Shown: positions 26,416-35,585, counted from the first letter of the stretch. The stretch: 64,000 nt of DNA from JAKFWF01 sp963741505 (GCA_963741505.1 CAVUIJ010000013.1:124001-188000); one strand, 5' to 3'. A program made the numbers and translations. The notes: generated by a model from the letters alone, not told the origin.

Positions 26416-27114
26416 CGCTGTCCAATTCCCCCTACGCGCCGCTGCAGAGCCTGCCGCTGATGATCTGGCTGTCGCCGGCGTTTCCGGTCGGCGGCTTTGC
26501 CTACAGCCACGCGCTCGAATGGGCCGCCGCGGCCGGCGATCTGCCAGACGCGAACTCCTTGCAGGCGTGGCTCGACGATCTTGTCGCGCACGGCGCCATC
26601 CGCAACGATGCCATCCTGCTGAGCGCTGCGTTGCAGGCCGCGCGCGACGGCGATGCCATCGCACTGATCGATGCCAACGAACTCGCGCTCGCCCTCGCCG
26701 GCAGCCGCGAGCGCCATGCTCGAAACCAGCGGCCAGGGCGACGCCTTCCGCATCGCGATCCGCGCATCATGGCGCAACGATGCGTTCGATAAGTTCGATG
26801 CGGCCATCGGCGGCGCGATCGCCTATCCTGTCGCTGTCGCCCTCGCGGCAGGCGCGCACGGCCAGGATCCCGGCGCGACGCTCGATGCGTTTCTCGCTTC
26901 CGCGATCACAAATCTGACATCGGCTGCGATCCGCCTCGGCATCGTCGGCCAGACCGATGCCATGCGCATCATTGTGCAGGCGCTGCCGGCGATCAGCGAG
27001 CTTGCGGCCTTCGCCACTCACGCGACGCTCGATGATGTCGGCGGTTGCGCATTCCGCTCCGACATCGCATCGATGCGCCACGAAACGCAAGCAACAAGGC
27101 TGTTCCGCACATGA
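26412..27114 (+). CDS. ureF: Urease accessory protein UreF, +1 frameshift near 26714
   Basis: The gene begins at GTG 26412, overlapping the ureE stop, and ends at 27114 overlapping ureG. The first frame has SLPLMIWLSPAFPVGGFAYSHALEWA, the UreF signature; near 26714 an extra C in GAGCGCCATG breaks the frame, and removing it gives SRERMLETSGQGDAF, matching the conserved family stretch. The second frame continues with GAIAYPVAVALAAGAHGQ and AIRLGIVGQTDAMRIIVQAL. Joined length (about 233 residues) fits. UreF is needed for nickel insertion, and the rest of the operon is intact, so an error is likely. Confidence 0.88.
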
Positions 27115-27731
27115 CCCGCTCATCCAACGGCCCGCTTCGCGTCGGCATCGGCGGACCGGTCGGCTCCGGCAAGACCTCGCTGGTCGCCGCACTCTGCAAG
27201 CGCCTGCACGGTCCCTACGACATCGTCGCCATCACCAACGACATCTACACCAAGGAGGACGCCGAGATCCTGACGCGCTCGGGCAGCTTGCCGGTGGAGC
27301 GCATCCTCGGAGTCGAGACCGGCGGCTGTCCGCACACCGCCATCCGCGAGGATTGCTCGATCAACCTCGCTGCAATCGCCCAGATGCGGGCCAAGTTCCC
27401 AAATGTCGAGATCGTGCTGCTCGAGTCCGGCGGCGACAACTTGGCCGCGACCTTCTCGCCGGAGCTCGCCGACATCACGCTCTACGTCATCGACGTGGCG
27501 CAGGGCGAGAAGATCCCGCGCAAGGGCGGCCCCGGCATCACCCGGTCGGACCTGCTCATCATCAACAAGACCGACCTCGCGCCTCATGTCGGCGCCAACC
27601 TCGACGTGATGGCGGCGGATGCGAAGCGCCAGCGCGGCGCCCGCCCGTTCGTCTTCACCAACATCCGCGCTGACGCCGGCGTTGATCAGGTCGCTGCCTT
27701 CATCGAGCAGGCCGGCGGGCTGTCGGCGTAG
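27111..27731 (+). CDS. ureG: Urease accessory protein UreG (GTPase)
   Basis: 206 residues from the ATG at 27111, overlapping the ureF stop (ATGA). The P-loop GPVGSGKTS, the CPH nickel site in ETGGCPHTAIREDCS, LESGGDNLAATFSPEL, and INKTDLAPHVGA (NKTD guanine specificity) are all present. UreG couples GTP hydrolysis to nickel delivery. Last gene of the urease operon; convergent with proA. Confidence 0.96.
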   Translation: MTRSSNGPLRVGIGGPVGSGKTSLVAALCKRLHGPYDIVAITNDIYTKEDAEILTRSGSLPVERILGVETGGCPHTAIREDCSINLAAIAQMRAKFPNVEIVLLESGGDNLAATFSPELADITLYVIDVAQGEKIPRKGGPGITRSDLLIINKTDLAPHVGANLDVMAADAKRQRGARPFVFTNIRADAGVDQVAAFIEQAGGLSA

Positions 27732-27742
27732 CTGCACAGTGG

Positions 27743-29021
27743 TCACGGCCTTATCTGACCCGTGCCGCGCACCACGTACTTGAAAGTGGTGAGCTGCTCG
27801 ACGCCGACCGGGCCGCGGGCGTGCATGCGGCCCGTCGCGATGCCGATCTCGGCGCCGAAACCGAACTCGCCGCCGTCGGCGAACTGGGTCGAGGCGTTGT
27901 GCAGGACGATCGCCGAATCCACGCGCGACAGGAACCGTTCGGCGGTGCCGTTGCATTCGGTGACGATGCAGTCGGTGTGCTGCGAGCCATACTTGGCGAT
28001 ATGCGCGATGGCTTCGTCGACACCATCGACAGTCTTTACCGCAATGATGCTGTCGAGGAATTCGCGGCCCCAGTCGTCGGGCGCCGCCGGCTTCACGCGC
28101 GCATCGACTTTTTGCGTGGCGTCGTCACCGCGCACTTCGCAGCCGGCGTCGAGCAAGGCTTTGACCAGCGGCGTCAGATAGTCCTCGTGCGCGCCTTGGT
28201 CGACCAGCAGGCACTCGGTCGCCCCGCACACACCGGCGCGGCGCAGTTTCGCGTTCAGCACCAGCGGGATCGCGACGTCGAGGTCGGCGCCGCGATCGAC
28301 ATAGGTGTGACAGATGCCTTCGAGATGCGCGAATACCGGCACGCGCGCATCGGCCTGGACGCGAGCAACGAGGCTCTTGCCGCCGCGCGGTACGATGACG
28401 TCGAGATTGCCGTCGAGGCCGGCCAGCATGTGGCCGACGGCGTCGCGATCGGTGGTCGGCACCAGTTGGATCGCGGCCTCGGGCAGCTCGGCGGCCTGCA
28501 GACCTTCGACCAGACAAGCGTGGATCGCGGTGGCCGAATGCCGGCTTTCGGAGCCGGCGCGCAGGATCGACGCGTTGCCGGCCATCAAGCGCCAGCGCAC
28601 CGGCATCGGCGGTGACGTTCGGCCGGCTCTCGAAAATGATGCCGATGACGCCGAGTGGCACGCGGATGCGGGCGAATTTCAAGCCGTTGGGCTGAGTCCA
28701 TTCGGCGATCTTTGTGCCGACCGGATCGGGCAGAGCGGCGATGTCCTCAAGGCTTTGGGCAATGCCCTCGATGCGCGCCTCGTTGAGCATCAGCCGGTCG
28801 ATGAATGATGCCGGCCGGCCGGCCGCGCGGGCCGCATCGAGATCACGAGCATTCGCGGCGAGGATCGTCGGTACGGCTTTGCGCATCGTGGCGGCGGCAG
28901 CGGTGAGTGCGGCGCGCTTGGCCTCGGTCGAAGCCGTCAGCAACTCGCGCGAGGCGGCGCGCGCGGCGACGCCCATGCCATACATCAAGCTTTGTGTATT
29001 CGTATCCATCGAAACCATCAT
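27743..29021 (-). CDS. proA: Glutamate-5-semialdehyde dehydrogenase (gamma-glutamyl phosphate reductase), +1 frameshift near 28586
   Basis: Joined length about 425 residues. The first frame (ATG at 29021; 29009 also possible) has RIRVPLGVIGIIFESRPNVTADAGALAL; an extra G near 28586 then shifts it, and removing it gives ALALMAGNASILRAGSES, the normal ProA sequence. The second frame contains the catalytic cysteine segment EGICHTYVDRGADLDVA and the end EQLTTFKYVVRGTGQIR. ProA reduces gamma-glutamyl phosphate in proline synthesis. Because proB and obgE precede it and the break is one base, an error is likely. Confidence 0.9.
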
Positions 29022-29030
29022 CACTACTTT

Positions 29031-29261
29031 CCCTCTCCCCCGCCCCTTCGGGGGAGAGGGCAGAGGATCGCCCGCAAGGGCGGTCCGAGGGTGAGGGGCG
29101 GCCGCTCGCTCTGTCCAAGGTGCCTGGCTTCAGCCTGGCACCGACTGGGCACTGGTGTCAGGCTGAAGCCAGACACCTTCAACGCCAGTGTTCGAGCAAG
29201 TGTCCGCCCCTCACCCTAACCCTCTCCCCCTACGCGCAATCGGGCGCTAGGGGGAGAGGGG
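29031..29261. repeat. Nested palindromic repeat element, copy 2
   Basis: Outer arms CCCTCTCCCC...GGGGAGAGGG hairpins lie at both ends (about 29031-29060 and 29220-29261), with GAGGGTGAGGGGCGG and CCGCCCCTCACCC inside. In the centre two 24-bp blocks at 29119-29142 and 29154-29177 are near-perfect reverse complements (two mismatches), each itself palindromic, with core TGGCTTCAGCC. The same nested order recurs at 60960-61174. It lies between proB and proA; the rest of 29262-29388 shows no gene. Confidence 0.85.
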
Positions 29262-29388
29262 ACTAACGAAGTTGGGCCACCAAGAAGCGTGAACGCAGGT
29301 CGGGTCAAGCCCAATTGCACGACCCGACAACCAAGAGCGGCTTGCCAACCTGTCGGGTCTCGCGAGAGGGCTCTACCCGACGATTGCA

Positions 29389-30526
29389 TCACTCGTCCTT
29401 GATCCGGCTCAGCGCCATATCATCCCGGTGGATCAGTTCGGCGCGGCCTTCGAAGCCGAGAATGCCGGCAATCTCGCCCGATTTCTTGCCGATGATCCGC
29501 TGTGCGTCGGCATCAGCATAGGCAACGAGGCCACGTCCCAGCTCGTGCCCCTTGACATTGCGGATGATCACGGCATCGCCGCGATCGAAACTGCCCGCCA
29601 CCGCCGTAACGCCGGCCGGCAACAAGCTCTTGCCCTGGTTGAGCGCCTTTTCGGCGCCGGCATCGACCGTGACCGAGCCCTTCGGCTCCAATTGGCCGGC
29701 GATCCAGCGCTTCTTGGCGGTGACCGGATCGGATGGCGCCACGAACCAGGTGCACAGCGCGCCGTCGCCGATGCGCTGCAGCGGGTGCAACGGCTTGCCG
29801 GTGGTGATCACCATGTCGGTGCCGGCCGCCATGGCGATGCGCGCCGCCTCGACCTTGGTCTTCATGCCGCCCTTCGAGAGCTCGGTGCCGGCATCGCCCG
29901 CCATCGCCTCGATCTCGGGCGTAATGGCTTCAACAAGTGGAATGTGGATCGCCGCCGGATCGACGCCGGGCGGGGCGCGTATAGAGGCCGTCGATGTCGG
30001 ACAGCAGCACCAGGCAGTCGGCGGAGACCATCGAGGCGACGCGAGCCGACAACCGGTCATTGTCGCCGTAGCGGATTTCGCTCGTCGCCACCGTGTCGTT
30101 CTCGTTGACGACGGGGATCGCCTTGTGCGCGAGCAGCATCTCCATGGTCCGTCTGGCATTGAGATAGCGGCGGCGCTCCTCGGTGTCGCCCAGCGTCAGC
30201 AGGATCTGCGCGGTGGCGCGGCCGCGGGCCTGGAACACGTTCTGGTAGGCGTGCGCCAGCGACACCTGGCCGACGGCGGCGGCGGCCTGGCTTTGCTCGA
30301 GCTCGAGCGGCCCCTTCGGCAGGCCCAGTGCATGCCGGCCGAGCGCGATCGCGCCGGACGACACCAGGATCACTTCCTTGCCGGCCTCGGTGAGCGTGGT
30401 CACGTCGTCGGCCAGCGAGTTGAGCCACGTCGCGCGCAGCCGCCCGGTCGCCCGGTCGACCAGCAGCGCCGAGCCGATCTTGACGACGATGCGCCGGGCT
30501 TGAGCCCATTCGGGGCGAACCTTCAT
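29389..30526 (-). CDS. proB: Glutamate 5-kinase, +1 frameshift near 29977
   Basis: Joined length about 378 residues, starting at ATG 30526 in an ATGA overlap with obgE. The kinase domain starts RRIVVKIGSALLV and contains VSSGAIALGR, NENDTVATSEIRYGDNDRLSA and LLSDIDGLYT. An extra base near 29977 shifts the frame; without it the sequence reads YTAPPGVDPAAIH, then GGMKTKVEAARIAMAAGTDMVI. A C-terminal PUA domain (GKSLLPAGVTAVAGSFDRGDAVII) completes the protein. ProB phosphorylates glutamate, the first step to proline. Confidence 0.9.
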
Positions 30527-31554
30527 GGCGTCCAGGCCTTGTCTGTGTCGACGTCCTCCGCGCCGCGGGTAATTTCGCGGGTGAGCGCGTAGAGCGCCTC
30601 TTTGATGCCGATCTGCGCCACCGAGGACAGGATCAGCGGCTTCTTGCGGGCGGCCTTGCGCAGCGCTTCGGCTCGTGCCGCCAGCGTCTCGGCATCGACC
30701 GCGTCGCATTTCGACAGCGCCACGATCTCCTTGCGGCCGGCGAGCTCGGCGCTATAGGCCTTGAGCTCGCGCCGCACGGTCCTGTAGGCGGTGGCAACGT
30801 CCATGTCGGTCTCGGTGGCGTCGACCAAATGCAGCAGCACGCGGCAGCGCTCGACATGGCCGAGGAAGCGGGTGCCGAGGCCCGCCCCTTCCGATGCGCC
30901 CTCGATCAGGCCCGGAATATCGGCCAGCACGAAATCGACACTGCCGGCGCGCACCACGCCGAGGTTCGGGTGCAGCGTGGTGAAGGGGTAGTCGGCGATC
31001 TTCGGCTTGGCCGCCGAGACGGTGGCGAGGAAGGTCGACTTGCCGGCATTGGGCAGGCCGACGAGGCCGGCGTCGGCGATCAGCTTCAGCCTGAGCCAGA
31101 TCGTCATCTCCTGGCCCGGCTGGCCGGGATTGGCATGTCGCGGCGCCTGGTTCGACGGACCCTTGAAGTGGGCATTGCCGAAGCCGCCGTTGCCGCCGCG
31201 CGCGATCAGGCGGCGCTGGCCGGGCTCGGTCAGATCGGCGAGCAGCGTCTCCTGGTCCTCGGCATAGACCTCGGTGCCCGGCGGCACCTTGATCACGCAG
31301 TCGCGGCCGTTGGCGCCGGCGCGCAGCCGGCCCGCGCCGCCGCCGCCGTTCTTCGCCTTGAAGTGCTGCTGGTAGCGGTAGTCGATCAGCGTGTTGAGGT
31401 TGTCGACGCATTCGACATAGACGTCGCCGCCCTTGCCGCCGTCACCGCCGTCGGGTCCGCCGAACTCGATGAACTTCTCGCGCCGGAACGACACCGAGCC
31501 GTTGCCGCCGTCGCCGGAGCGGATGTAAATCTTTGCCTGGTCGAGGAATTTCAT
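30523..31554 (-). CDS. obgE: GTPase ObgE/CgtA
   Basis: 343 residues from ATG 31554 (MKFLDQAKIYIRSGDGGNG). The glycine-rich Obg fold (GGPDGGDGGKGGDVYVE, GGNGGFGNAHFKGP) is followed by the GTPase with G1 GLPNAGKST, G3 DIPGLIEGA and G4 LSKCD. ObgE acts in ribosome assembly and stress signalling. Elsewhere in the order rplU-rpmA precede it and nadD follows proA; here they are absent and a ClpS-AAA gene is upstream, so the usual cluster is broken. Confidence 0.96.
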   Translation of the reverse strand: MKFLDQAKIYIRSGDGGNGSVSFRREKFIEFGGPDGGDGGKGGDVYVECVDNLNTLIDYRYQQHFKAKNGGGGAGRLRAGANGRDCVIKVPPGTEVYAEDQETLLADLTEPGQRRLIARGGNGGFGNAHFKGPSNQAPRHANPGQPGQEMTIWLRLKLIADAGLVGLPNAGKSTFLATVSAAKPKIADYPFTTLHPNLGVVRAGSVDFVLADIPGLIEGASEGAGLGTRFLGHVERCRVLLHLVDATETDMDVATAYRTVRRELKAYSAELAGRKEIVALSKCDAVDAETLAARAEALRKAARKKPLILSSVAQIGIKEALYALTREITRGAEDVDTDKAWTP

Positions 31555-31855
31555 GGAGCGAGACACACACCGGAAGGGGTGCGGTCGTCAAGGGGCGGGA
31601 TGGTTGGACGGCGGCGTCCAACTATAGCTGCAAGCGGTTGACGACAAGGATTCGTTGCTTTCGGTCGTTGTTGGCTCGAGAGCCGAGGCAACTGAGCCGG
31701 CTCGAGGCAGCACCGGACAATGCCAGCGCGATCCGGGCTGAAGATAACCTTAATCCATGTTAATCGGCGGCTCTTTAAGCGGATTAAATAGCCGACTCGC
31801 AAATTGCAGAGTGCACCGACTGCGAGCAGCAGGGGCACAGCCAAGGGAAGTTGCA
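31555..31855. other. Divergent intergenic region between obgE and the ClpS-AAA gene
   Basis: 301 bp with no gene. It contains a 20-bp inverted repeat (31603-31622) and, at 31749-31790, four TTAA tetramers (spacings N6 and N5), markedly AT-richer than the surroundings. The TTAA pairs resemble CtrA half-sites, but the spacing is six or five rather than seven. Promoters for both genes should lie here. Confidence 0.55.
31603..31622. promoter_or_regulatory. Inverted repeat upstream of obgE
   Basis: GTTGGACG-N4-CGTCCAAC, a perfect 8-bp inverted repeat 49 bp before the obgE start on the minus strand. It could be an operator or a transcript hairpin; no known motif is recognised. Confidence 0.45.
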
Positions 31856-33604
31856 ATGCTCAATGTTCCAAGCGAGACCAACAATGTCTATGTCATGTTC
31901 TACAATGACGACGAGACGCCCTGGCAATTCGTCATCGACCTTCTGCGCTCCGTTTTCAGCATCTCAGAGCAGTATGCAGCGATCATCGCCAAGCACGTAA
32001 ACGACCAGGGTAAGGCAGCGTGTGGTAGCTATCCGCCCGAAGTCGCATGCGTGCTGGTTAAGGCAGCAAGGGACTTGATCAAAGCCAGCGGGTATCCTTT
32101 GCAGGTGAGCCCAGTTCCTGTCGCGGGAAACACTTCAGACGACGCACGGTGCTGCGCGTTCTGCAACGAACCGGCGCAAGCGTCCCAAACCCAGTACAAG
32201 GCGAATTCGACGCTGATCTGCAATGACTGCATCGTCGCTGCCGCAAACCACCTCGGCGACGCAACAAAGGCGGCAAAGTTCAAATACGCGCACGAAGCAT
32301 TGACCTGGCACTTTGCTGGACTTCCAAAGGATCACTTGGTCACTACCTCGCGCCAGTTTCCTGGTCACATGCGCGCCGACGTACAGACCGCTATTGACAA
32401 ACAGTTCTCAGTGTCTCCGATCCGCTTCTTCGGCATCTACGAGCAACATCGCTATGAGACCCTAACGTTTGCCGCCCTCACCAAGGACGGCCAATACGCC
32501 CCGACAATCGCAGCGGCGCAATACCAGGACGTGGACATTGGCGACGATCATCCTGTGCAGTGCCTCAATAACGGATTGTGGCTCTGTCGGGACGGTGATC
32601 TGCGCTACGCGGTGGTGTTGTCTTTCCATCGCGAACATGGACAGGAGACGGGGACATGCGTCGAAATCGCCGTGCCAGCTGGTGAAGCAGGCAGCGACTT
32701 CACGCAGCGCTGCTTCAAGAACTTGGAGTTAGCGGTGAATGCCTCGCGGTCCTATCGCGGCAAGGTTCTTTCTCTCGACGATGACAGCGACTATAGCGGC
32801 CGCTCGAAAGGGATCATGGTTCACCGGCTACCACCAGTTGATCGCGACGAAGTCATCCTGCCGGATACGACGCTGAAGCTGCTGGACCGAAACGTGATAG
32901 GTTTCGTCGGCAGCCGCCCCTCTTTGCGTGCACTGGGCCAATCCACGCGCAAGGGCATCTTACTCTATGGACCGCCCGGAACCGGCAAGACCCATACCAT
33001 CCGCTACCTTTCGAGCAACCTGCCCGGGCACACGACGCTCATCATCACCGCCGGCCAGGTAGGATTGCTGGGGCAATATATGGGCTTGGCCCGCCTGCTT
33101 CAGCCAACTCTCGTCGTCATTGAAGACGTAGACCTCATCGCACGCTCGAGAGAAACCATGGGTGGTCCCTGTGAAGAATCCTTGCTGAACAGATTGCTCA
33201 ACGAGATGGACGGGCTCAAGTCCGACGCTGACATTCTGTTCGTACTCACCACCAACCGCCCCGAGCAGCTTGAAAGTGCGCTGGCGGGCCGTCCCGGCCG
33301 CATTGATCAGGCAATCGAGGTTCCATTACCTGATGAGATCGGGCGCACGAAACTTGTGAAACTCTATGGCAAGGGCTTAAACCTCAGCTCGTCCATTGTA
33401 GCTGATGCCGTCTCGCGAACGAAAGGTGTCAGTGCCGCGTTCATCAAGGAGCTGATGCGAAGAGCAGCACAGGCGAGCGTCATGCGGAGCGGCGAATCAG
33501 TCACAAATGCCGATTTGAGCGAGGCCCTCGACGATATGCTATTCACCGGCGGCAAACTGAACATCAAACTGCTCGGTGGGGCGCAAGAAGTGCCGTCCAG
33601 ATAG
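31856..33604 (+). CDS. Fusion of ClpS-like domain, ClpX-type C4 zinc finger and AAA ATPase
   Basis: 582 residues from the ATG at 31856 (AGGGA upstream). Residues 8-88 are a ClpS fold (VYVMFYNDDETPWQFVIDLL, then QGKAACGSYPPEVACVLVKAA); the N-end-rule pocket Asn17-Asp18-Asp19 is present, but the position of E. coli His66 is Asn49 and the gatekeeper methionine is Trp23. Residues 100-125 are C-X2-C-X18-C-X2-C, exactly the ClpX zinc finger spacing. Residues 340-530 are an AAA module: Walker A GPPGTGKT (372-379), Walker B VVIEDVD, sensor LTTNRPE, and RPGRID arginine finger. No peptidase domain follows. Composition is visibly less GC-rich than neighbours, so transfer is likely. Role inferred: an N-degron or other substrate-recognising unfoldase. 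Confidence 0.85.
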   Translation: MLNVPSETNNVYVMFYNDDETPWQFVIDLLRSVFSISEQYAAIIAKHVNDQGKAACGSYPPEVACVLVKAARDLIKASGYPLQVSPVPVAGNTSDDARCCAFCNEPAQASQTQYKANSTLICNDCIVAAANHLGDATKAAKFKYAHEALTWHFAGLPKDHLVTTSRQFPGHMRADVQTAIDKQFSVSPIRFFGIYEQHRYETLTFAALTKDGQYAPTIAAAQYQDVDIGDDHPVQCLNNGLWLCRDGDLRYAVVLSFHREHGQETGTCVEIAVPAGEAGSDFTQRCFKNLELAVNASRSYRGKVLSLDDDSDYSGRSKGIMVHRLPPVDRDEVILPDTTLKLLDRNVIGFVGSRPSLRALGQSTRKGILLYGPPGTGKTHTIRYLSSNLPGHTTLIITAGQVGLLGQYMGLARLLQPTLVVIEDVDLIARSRETMGGPCEESLLNRLLNEMDGLKSDADILFVLTTNRPEQLESALAGRPGRIDQAIEVPLPDEIGRTKLVKLYGKGLNLSSSIVADAVSRTKGVSAAFIKELMRRAAQASVMRSGESVTNADLSEALDDMLFTGGKLNIKLLGGAQEVPSR

Positions 33605-33716
33605 CGCGGCCTTCCGTCAGATGGAATCGGTTGGGCCGTGTCGGGCGTTGGGCCAAGCCACCCCGTGCCTCATCCCGACGAAGCTCGGGACAGGGGCAGC
33701 AGCCGCCACACTCCCC

Positions 33717-34142
33717 CTACCCCAACCTCGCCGCCGGCTGATACTGTCCTTCCAGCCGATTGGCATGCCGGTGGATCAGGCGCCACTCGCCGCTCGACCG
33801 CCGGAAAATGTGGGTGACCCGATTTGACCACGTCACCGGCTCGTCCTTGCCGGCCATGCGGCAGGCGAAGGTCTCGATCACGGTCTCGTAGAACAGGTCG
33901 CCACCGGCGACGCGGGTCAGCGGCTCGTATGCGACCGTGCCGCCCTTGAACTGCTGCCCGGCCCAGTCCCAGCGCTTGTCGACTTCTGCCCAGCCCTTCT
34001 CGTAGCCGCCCCAGCCGTAGAAGCTCGTCGCGTCGCCACTGTGCTCGTAGAGCGCCTTGATCGCGGCCGTGTCGCCGTTGGCGACGTCGGCCATGGCGGC
34101 GCGCAGGCGGGCAATCGCAGCCTCGATGCCAGCCTCGCTCAT
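33717..34142 (-). CDS. SnoaL/NTF2-like protein (DUF4440 type)
   Basis: 141 residues from the ATG at 34142. Features of the NTF2-like SnoaL family: an N-terminal helix (AAIARLRAAMADVANGDTAAIKALY), TSFYGWGGYEKGW, then beta strands ending VTWSNRVTHIFRRSSGEWRLIHRHANRLE, where the histidine pair is conserved. The role of these proteins is usually unknown. It overlaps the RidA gene stop by four bases, so the two are translationally coupled. Confidence 0.75.
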   Translation of the reverse strand: MSEAGIEAAIARLRAAMADVANGDTAAIKALYEHSGDATSFYGWGGYEKGWAEVDKRWDWAGQQFKGGTVAYEPLTRVAGGDLFYETVIETFACRMAGKDEPVTWSNRVTHIFRRSSGEWRLIHRHANRLEGQYQPAARLG

Positions 34143-34486
34143 CTGGCAGCCACGATTGCGATTTCGACCAGGCAGCGCGGGTCGGCCATCTTGGCCTCGA
34201 TACAGGCGCGCGCCGGCAGATGGTCGGGATCGACCCATTCCAGCCAGGCCTTGTTCATGTCGTCTCGAAGCCGGATATCGGCGAGCCAGATCACTGCGGT
34301 CAGGATCTGCCGCTTGTCCGACTTGCACAGCCCCAGATACTTGTCGACGTCGGCCAGTGCCTGCCGGGTTTGTCCGGCGACATCGAGACTGGTGTCGTCG
34401 GCAATGGCGCCGGCAGTGAAGACGCGGTCGCCGGCGCCGACTACGTTGGCCAGCAGCCGCTCGAGCTCGTGGCGTTCAATAAGCAT
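34139..34486 (-). CDS. RidA-family protein (YjgF/YER057c/UK114)
   Basis: 115 residues from the ATG at 34486. Family pieces are VFTAGAIADDTSLDVAGQTRQALADVDKYLGLC and the C-terminal LPARACIEAKMADPRCLVEIAIVAA, in which the arginine and glutamate of the RidA active site pocket are conserved. True RidA deaminates reactive enamine or imine intermediates; many paralogues act in catabolism. It starts 232 bp from the divergent glycine-rich gene and overlaps the SnoaL gene. Confidence 0.85.
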   Translation of the reverse strand: MLIERHELERLLANVVGAGDRVFTAGAIADDTSLDVAGQTRQALADVDKYLGLCKSDKRQILTAVIWLADIRLRDDMNKAWLEWVDPDHLPARACIEAKMADPRCLVEIAIVAAR

Positions 34487-34718
34487 TTCAAAGCCCCCTG
34501 CCGCCGAAATCGCGATGCAACCAACTATAGCCGCCGCCCCAGCGCAATCAACGGCGACTGAACTGAACCCTGTTCGGCACCGGCGCACCCAAGGCAACGC
34601 GCGTTAAGAACACCGCCCGGTAACCATCAATCATGATCGGTCCGCGCCCCTTCTTCTGTTAGCATGCGAATGATCGAGTCGGCACCAGACCAACAATACG
34701 ACAACGGGAGACGACCTC

Positions 34719-35009
34719 ATGGACCTGCTACCATTGATCATCCAGCTTCTGAGCGGAGCGGCCGGCGGCAACATCGCCGGCAGCCTGATGAAGAACATCA
34801 GCCTCGGCACACTCGGCAATACGATTGCCGGCATCGTCGGTGGTGGCCTTGGTGCCAAACTCTTGGGAATGCTGGGCATCTTGGCCGCAGCCAAGTCTGG
34901 CGGCAGCCTCGACATCGGTTCGATAATCGGCAACGTGCTTGGCGGCGGTGTCGGCGGTGGCGTGCTGATGACCATCATCGGCCTAATCCGCCAGATGATG
35001 GCCAAGTAA
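34719..35009 (+). CDS. Small glycine-rich membrane protein
   Basis: 96 residues with GGGAG upstream of the ATG. Alternating glycine-rich hydrophobic segments (IAGIVGGGLGAKLLGMLGILAAA, IIGNVLGGGVGGGVLMTIIGLI) suggest two or three membrane helices packed by glycine zippers. No family name is recognised. It is followed by a strong hairpin and then a convergent gene. Confidence 0.65.
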   Translation: MDLLPLIIQLLSGAAGGNIAGSLMKNISLGTLGNTIAGIVGGGLGAKLLGMLGILAAAKSGGSLDIGSIIGNVLGGGVGGGVLMTIIGLIRQMMAK

Positions 35010-35018
35010 TCAGTTAAA

Positions 35019-35047
35019 GGGTGTCAGGCCCTGACGGTCTGACACCC
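35019..35047 (+). terminator. Hairpin between convergent genes
   Basis: Perfect 9-bp stem GGGTGTCAG/CTGACACCC with an 11-base loop, nine bases after the glycine-rich gene stop. There is no T-run on the plus strand; on the minus strand it is followed by TTTAACTG, so it may serve the convergent CoA-binding gene as well. Confidence 0.6.
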
Positions 35048-35054
35048 TACCGGC

Positions 35055-35585
35055 CTATTCGTCTCCCAACCGATGATCCTGTACGCCGGATGGCGACAGC
35101 TTCGGGCGCACGCTCGAGATAATGCCGGAATTGACGCCGGCCCAGCCGATCTCGCCAGAGAGCCGGCCATATTCGATCTTCGGGCACCGGTTCATCACCA
35201 CTTTGAGACCAGCCGCTTCGGCCTCGGCCGCGGCCTCGTCGTTGCGCACGCCGAGCTGCATCCAGATCACCTCGATGGCCAGCTTTTCCTTCAGCCGGAT
35301 TGCCTCGCGGGTGATCTCGAGCGCGGCGTCCGAATTGCGGAAGATATCGACGATGTCGACCGGTCCCGGCACCGCGGCAAGCGTCGCCGCCACCTCTTGA
35401 CCGAGGATCCGCTGGCCGGCGAGGCCCGGGTTTACCGGCACAACGCGATATCCCTTGGCCAGCAGATACTTCATGACAAAATAGCTCGGCCGGCTGCTGT
35501 TGCCGCTGGCGCCGATCATTGCGACCGCTTTTGCCCGGCGCAAAATATCGGCGATGTAGTCGTCGCCATAAGCGTCGTGCTTCAT
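35055..35585 (-). CDS. CoA-binding domain protein (YccU-like)
   Basis: 176 residues. A Rossmann fold typical of the CoA-binding domain of succinyl-CoA synthetase: AKAVAMIGASGNSSRPSYFVMKYLLAKGYRVVPVNP, then PVDIVDIFRNSDAALEITREAI and AIEVIWMQLGVRNDEAAAEAEAAGLKVVMNRCPKIEY with the conserved NRC-P-K. Stand-alone members are widespread; the ligand is CoA but the role is not known. Confidence 0.88.
   Translation of the reverse strand: MKHDAYGDDYIADILRRAKAVAMIGASGNSSRPSYFVMKYLLAKGYRVVPVNPGLAGQRILGQEVAATLAAVPGPVDIVDIFRNSDAALEITREAIRLKEKLAIEVIWMQLGVRNDEAAAEAEAAGLKVVMNRCPKIEYGRLSGEIGWAGVNSGIISSVRPKLSPSGVQDHRLGDE

Noticed and set aside
32880..32910. VIGF at residues 347-350 of the ClpS-AAA fusion as a ClpP-docking IGF loop
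   Set aside because: It precedes Walker A, where related AAA proteins have an ordinary hydrophobic segment; the ClpX loop is in a different place in the fold.
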